Part shown: positions 6,021 through 8,225 of the stretch, one piece after another | How the letters are laid out: each line of letters starts with the position of its first letter | Numbering within the stretch: the first letter of the stretch is position 1 | Assembly: GCA_963559605.1 (NCBI GenBank) | Contig: CAUWLL010000066.1 | Location: forward strand, 1-8,225 | Direction: 5' to 3' | DNA: 8,225 nt | DNA from: Dorea_D sp963559605 | GTDB lineage: Bacteria; Bacillota; Clostridia; Lachnospirales; Lachnospiraceae | Notes under the pieces: generated by a model | Database searches by the model: none | Told to the model about the DNA's origin: nothing | Seen by the model: only the letters and a program-made list of their open reading frames with translations | Position numbers and translations under genes: made by a program

Positions 6021-6137
6021 ATGTTCTCTATTTTATATTTTGCATGCAGAAGAGGAGTAATTTTCTTTTATCTTTACAAGCGCTGTGAATCTTCATATAA
6101 TAAGCGTATTGAGATAAAAAGGAGAGAAAAAACATGA
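6021..6137 (+). CDS. Possible 38-residue small ORF/leader overlapping the isomerase start
   Basis: ATG at 6021 is preceded by GGGAGGA (6007-6013), giving an almost ideal 8-base spacing. The frame stays open for 38 codons and ends in TGA (6135-6137), which overlaps the isomerase ATG as ATGA. The predicted peptide starts hydrophobic and aromatic (MFSILYFACRRGVIFFYLYK) and ends strongly basic, like a very small membrane peptide. Against it, the best promoter of the region (6073-6101) lies inside the ORF, and I see no clear promoter upstream of 6007. It may be a chance ORF. Confidence 0.25.
   Translation: MFSILYFACRRGVIFFYLYKRCESSYNKRIEIKRREKT
6073..6101 (+). promoter_or_regulatory. Strong sigma-A-type promoter for the isomerase-aminotransferase operon
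   Basis: -35 TTTACA (6073-6078, five of six), exactly 17 bases, then a perfect -10 TATAAT (6096-6101). Transcription would start near 6108, leaving a short leader of about 25 bases with the RBS GGAGAG (6121-6126). This is the best promoter match in the window. Confidence 0.8.
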
Positions 6138-6874
6138 GTGAAAAAGTATTGGCAAAAGTAGCAGGAAGAGAAATTACAGAAGCAGAGTTTCAGGCATATT
6201 TGCAGGGGATTCCGAGAGAACAGCAGGCGTATGCGTCTAATCCGCAGTATAGAGACCAGTATCTCGATCAGTTGATTTCTTTACATATGTTTGCACAGTT
6301 AGGAGAAGACAATCATCTTGAGGAGACAGAAGACTTTAAAAAGATTCTGGAGAGCGCAAGAAGAGATATTTTGGCACAGCTTGCCATGAGAGATGTTTTG
6401 AAAACCGTCAGCGTATCTGATGAGGAGATCAAGGATTATTATGAGGCAAATCCGAAACAGTTTACAAAGGGAGAGACGGTAAACGCAAAACATATCCTAG
6501 TAGATGCAGAGGAAAAATGCAAAGAGGTTCTGGCTGCGATTGAAAGTGGAGAAAAAACATTTGAGAATGTGGCGGCGGAATTCTCTACTTGTCCGTCCAA
6601 AGCAAAAGGCGGCGACCTTGGAGCGTTTGGAAGGGGACAGATGGTGAAAGAATTTGAAGACGCGGCGTTTGATGCTGAGATTGGACAGGTTATCGGACCG
6701 GTGAAGACACAGTTTGGTTATCACCTGATCAAAGTAGAGAAGAAGAGCGAAGCAGCCAAGGCATCTCTGGAGGAAGTAAAAGGACAGATTTATCAGCAGA
6801 TGATGGGGCAGAAACAACAGGATGCTTATGAGGCAAAAGTAAAAGAATTAAAAGAAAAATATTTAGAGAGATAA
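6134..6874 (+). CDS. Cytoplasmic parvulin-type peptidyl-prolyl isomerase (PpiC/PrsA-like)
   Basis: A 246-residue protein with the SurA/PrsA layout. An N-terminal helical chaperone region (about 1-112) begins VLAKVAGREITEAEF, and the parvulin domain spans about 115-203. Active-site residues of the family are visible: H120 (NAKHILV), C153 (EFSTCPSK), F165 and M170 around GGDLGAFGRGQM, F174/F179 (EFEDAAF) and H197 (FGYHLIK). A charged helical tail follows. It should catalyse cis/trans isomerisation at prolines and help folding. Unlike PrsA there is no signal peptide or lipobox, so the product should stay in the cytoplasm, as in similar parvulins of clostridia. RBS GGAGAG is 7 bases from the ATG. 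The next gene follows after 4 bases. Confidence 0.92.
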   Translation: MSEKVLAKVAGREITEAEFQAYLQGIPREQQAYASNPQYRDQYLDQLISLHMFAQLGEDNHLEETEDFKKILESARRDILAQLAMRDVLKTVSVSDEEIKDYYEANPKQFTKGETVNAKHILVDAEEKCKEVLAAIESGEKTFENVAAEFSTCPSKAKGGDLGAFGRGQMVKEFEDAAFDAEIGQVIGPVKTQFGYHLIKVEKKSEAAKASLEEVKGQIYQQMMGQKQQDAYEAKVKELKEKYLER

Positions 6875-6878
6875 GATT

Positions 6879-8039
6879 ATGAGCAGAGTAGTATACAAGG
6901 ACAGAAAACATACAGATTGTGAAAAATGGGATAACTGTATGGAGCGTTTTCATGAAAATGATCTGCTCCCACTATGGGTTGCAGATATGGATTTCGAAGC
7001 GCCGGAATGTGTAAAGGAAGCATTAAAAAAATATGTGGATTTTGGAGTGTACGGCTATTATGCTGTGCCGCAGAGTTATTATGACGCATTTATCCGATGG
7101 GAAGAAACGTATCATGGATATAAAGTAAAACAGGAATGGATTCGGTTTGCACCGGGAGTGGTTCCGGCATTTAACTGGCTGCTTCATATTCTGACAAAGG
7201 AAAAGGACAGCGTGATCGTGATGCCTCCGGTTTATTATCCTATGAGAGACGCGGTGCTCAATAATAATCGTACATTGGTGGAAAGTCCGTTGAAGCGTAC
7301 AGAAACAGGGTATGTCATGGACTATGAAGATTTTGAGCAGAAGATTAAGGAAAATGATGTGAAATTATTTATTTTCTGCACACCTCATAACCCGGTGGGG
7401 AGAGTCTGGACGAAAGAAGAAATTATAAAGGTGCTTGAGATTTGTAAAAAATATCGTGTGTATGTCATAGCAGATGAAATCCATCAAGATATTATTATGA
7501 GTGCATACGAAAAAGTAACTGCTGCGACAGTGGGAAATTATGACGAGATTCTTGTGACATTAACAGCGGCATCCAAGACCTTTAATCTGGCGGCATGTCA
7601 AAACTCAATCGTAGTTATTCCGGACAAAAAACTTCGGGAGTTATATGATGATTACATGGTTCGTATACGCATAAAAGGCGGAAATGCATTTGGTTATATT
7701 GCAGTACAAAGCGCTTATGAAGGTGGCAGAGAATGGCTGGAGGAAGTGCTGGAAATTATAGAGGGCAATTACCGGTATATGAAGGAGGCGCTTCAGGAAA
7801 AACTGCCGGATGTGTGGGTGTCCGAACTGGAAGGAACTTATCTTATGTGGATAGATTTGGGCGCTTATGTGAAGCCGGAAGATATAGAGGAGGTCCTTCA
7901 AAAGAAATGCGGTCTGGCAGTAGATTATGGGGCGTGGTTCGGAGACGACGGATACGATACATTTATTCGTGTGAACCTTGCGACTAAGAGAGAAAATATA
8001 GAGCAGGCAGTGAAGAAGATTATCGAAGCATTAGCTTAG
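6879..8039 (+). CDS. MalY/PatB-family PLP enzyme (putative cystathionine beta-lyase/C-S lyase)
   Basis: A 386-residue fold-type I PLP enzyme of the usual length for the MalY/PatB branch of aminotransferases. Motifs: N-terminal KWD...LPLWVADMDFEAP, which is diagnostic of this branch; N171 in TPHNPVGRVW; D199 in VIADEIHQDI (PLP pyridine-nitrogen partner); PLP-binding lysine K233 in TAASKTFNLA; and carboxylate-binding R364 in FIRVNLA. Members cleave C-S bonds of cystathionine or cysteine conjugates to give a thiol, pyruvate and ammonia, and a few act as transaminases or regulators; the exact substrate cannot be read here. GAGAG at 6866-6870 gives an 8-base spacing to the ATG, within the end of the isomerase gene. 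The 4-base gap makes co-transcription with the isomerase near certain. A terminator follows 16 bases after the stop. Confidence 0.92.
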   Translation: MSRVVYKDRKHTDCEKWDNCMERFHENDLLPLWVADMDFEAPECVKEALKKYVDFGVYGYYAVPQSYYDAFIRWEETYHGYKVKQEWIRFAPGVVPAFNWLLHILTKEKDSVIVMPPVYYPMRDAVLNNNRTLVESPLKRTETGYVMDYEDFEQKIKENDVKLFIFCTPHNPVGRVWTKEEIIKVLEICKKYRVYVIADEIHQDIIMSAYEKVTAATVGNYDEILVTLTAASKTFNLAACQNSIVVIPDKKLRELYDDYMVRIRIKGGNAFGYIAVQSAYEGGREWLEEVLEIIEGNYRYMKEALQEKLPDVWVSELEGTYLMWIDLGAYVKPEDIEEVLQKKCGLAVDYGAWFGDDGYDTFIRVNLATKRENIEQAVKKIIEALA

Positions 8040-8055
8040 TTATAATAAGGTAATA

Positions 8056-8100
8056 AAAAAGAAAGTATTTGGAAGATGTGTTTTTGAATACTTTCTTTTT
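8056..8100 (+). terminator. Intrinsic terminator of the isomerase-aminotransferase operon
   Basis: AAAAAGAAAGTATT (8056-8069) and its exact reverse complement (8087-8100) form a 14-bp stem with a 17-base loop, ending in CTTTCTTTTT. The run of A on the left side makes it potentially bidirectional. Confidence 0.85.
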
Positions 8101-8103
8101 CAT

Positions 8104-8132
8104 TTGAATTATAGAAAAAGACTATAGATAAT
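8104..8132 (+). promoter_or_regulatory. Candidate promoter whose spacer is a perfect 17-bp dyad operator
   Basis: TTGAAT (8104-8109, four of six of -35) and GATAAT (8127-8132, five of six of -10) are separated by exactly 17 bases. Those 17 bases are TATAGAAAAAGACTATA, a TATAG-N7-CTATA dyad of the same form as at 5419-5435. A second imperfect palindrome, CTATAGATAA-TT-TTATTTATAG (8122-8143), overlaps it. The regulated gene would lie to the right of the window. AT-richness makes chance promoter matches common, so this is moderate. Confidence 0.4.
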
Positions 8133-8190
8133 TTTATTTATAGAAAATAACGATTTGACTATCAGTTTTTTCGTAAGCGCCTAATTTTAG

Positions 8191-8207
8191 GGTGGATGGC
8201 ATCCACC
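8191..8207. repeat. Near-perfect GC-rich palindrome
   Basis: GGTGGATG-G-CATCCACC: two 8-base arms around one central base, in otherwise AT-rich intergenic DNA. It could be an operator or a leader hairpin for the next gene. TATAAT at the very end of the window (8220-8225) has a poor TGGCAT -35 (8197-8202) inside this palindrome at 17-base spacing, so operator-over-promoter is possible. Confidence 0.45.
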
Positions 8208-8225
8208 ATGTATTAATCCTATAAT

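Noticed and set aside
6729..7089. Overlapping - strand ORFs across the isomerase/aminotransferase junction
   Set aside because: They span two well-supported + strand genes and show no RBS or family features.
8166..8210. Short - strand ORF reading MVDAIHPKIRRLRKN, considered as a transposase or gene fragment
   Set aside because: Only 15 codons after an in-frame stop, no RBS and no recognisable family; the palindrome explains the sequence as well.
8197..8214. TGGC at 8197-8200 as a sigma-54 (-24/-12) promoter
   Set aside because: The required TTGC-type -12 element is absent at the correct distance (ATGT is found instead).
1..8225. CRISPR arrays, tRNA or rRNA genes, riboswitches, insertion sequences, attachment sites
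   Set aside because: No regularly spaced direct repeats, no tRNA cloverleaf or rRNA segments, no known riboswitch core, no transposase or integrase in any frame.

Overview
The window looks like the chromosome of a low-to-medium GC, Gram-positive anaerobe of the Clostridia, most likely a Lachnospiraceae-type gut bacterium. This is inferred from the genes themselves: a PstB tail ending in YITGRFG, the pstB-phoU-phoP-phoR order, AGGAGG-type ribosome binding sites, sigma-A-like promoters, a DUF4418/MacB-type ABC cluster and a cytoplasmic parvulin next to a MalY/PatB-type PLP enzyme. No species call is possible from the sequence alone. There are no RNA genes, CRISPR arrays or complete mobile elements.

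Left part (1-2920, + strand): the end of a phosphate uptake and sensing operon. The last 32 codons of pstB are followed closely by phoU, an OmpR-type response regulator (phoP/phoB type) and a membrane histidine kinase (phoR type). Gaps of 3, 24 and 10 bases imply one transcript. The logic is the usual one: PstSCAB imports phosphate, PhoU links transporter state to the kinase, and the two-component pair controls the pho regulon. Two hairpins at 2844-2920 close the operon and separate it from the convergent unit.

Middle part (3014-5435, - strand): a three-gene unit reading right to left. It encodes a small four-helix membrane protein of the DUF4418 type, a FtsX/MacB-type permease and its ATPase. 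Spacing is tight (6 bases, then a TAATG stop/start overlap). The membrane protein has four cysteines and the permease has C84 and a Cys-Cys pair, all predicted on the outer face, so a substrate or signal involving thiols or metal is plausible; the function is unknown. A promoter sits at 5361-5389 with a 17-bp dyad (TATAG-N7-CTATA) upstream.

Next (5438-5988, - strand): a single-gene unit with a strong terminator and a strong RBS. It encodes a 134-residue acidic, cysteine-containing protein that, from memory, resembles the extreme N-terminus of the D-proline reductase proprotein PrdA but stands alone. This identification is tentative.

Right part (6021-8100, + strand): a consensus-like promoter (6073-6101) drives a parvulin peptidyl-prolyl isomerase without signal peptide and, 4 bases later, a MalY/PatB-type aminotransferase/C-S lyase, ended by a 14-bp-stem terminator. 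A 38-codon ORF with an excellent RBS overlaps this promoter and the isomerase start codon. The last 125 bases hold no gene. They contain a probable promoter whose 17-base spacer is exactly a second TATAG-N7-CTATA dyad, followed by a near-perfect GGTGGATG/CATCCACC palindrome. These probably regulate a gene beyond the window.

No gene-free stretch exceeds 300 bases; the four intergenic gaps (2829-3013, 5302-5518, 5924-6133 and 8040-8225) are accounted for by the terminators, promoters and dyads listed.
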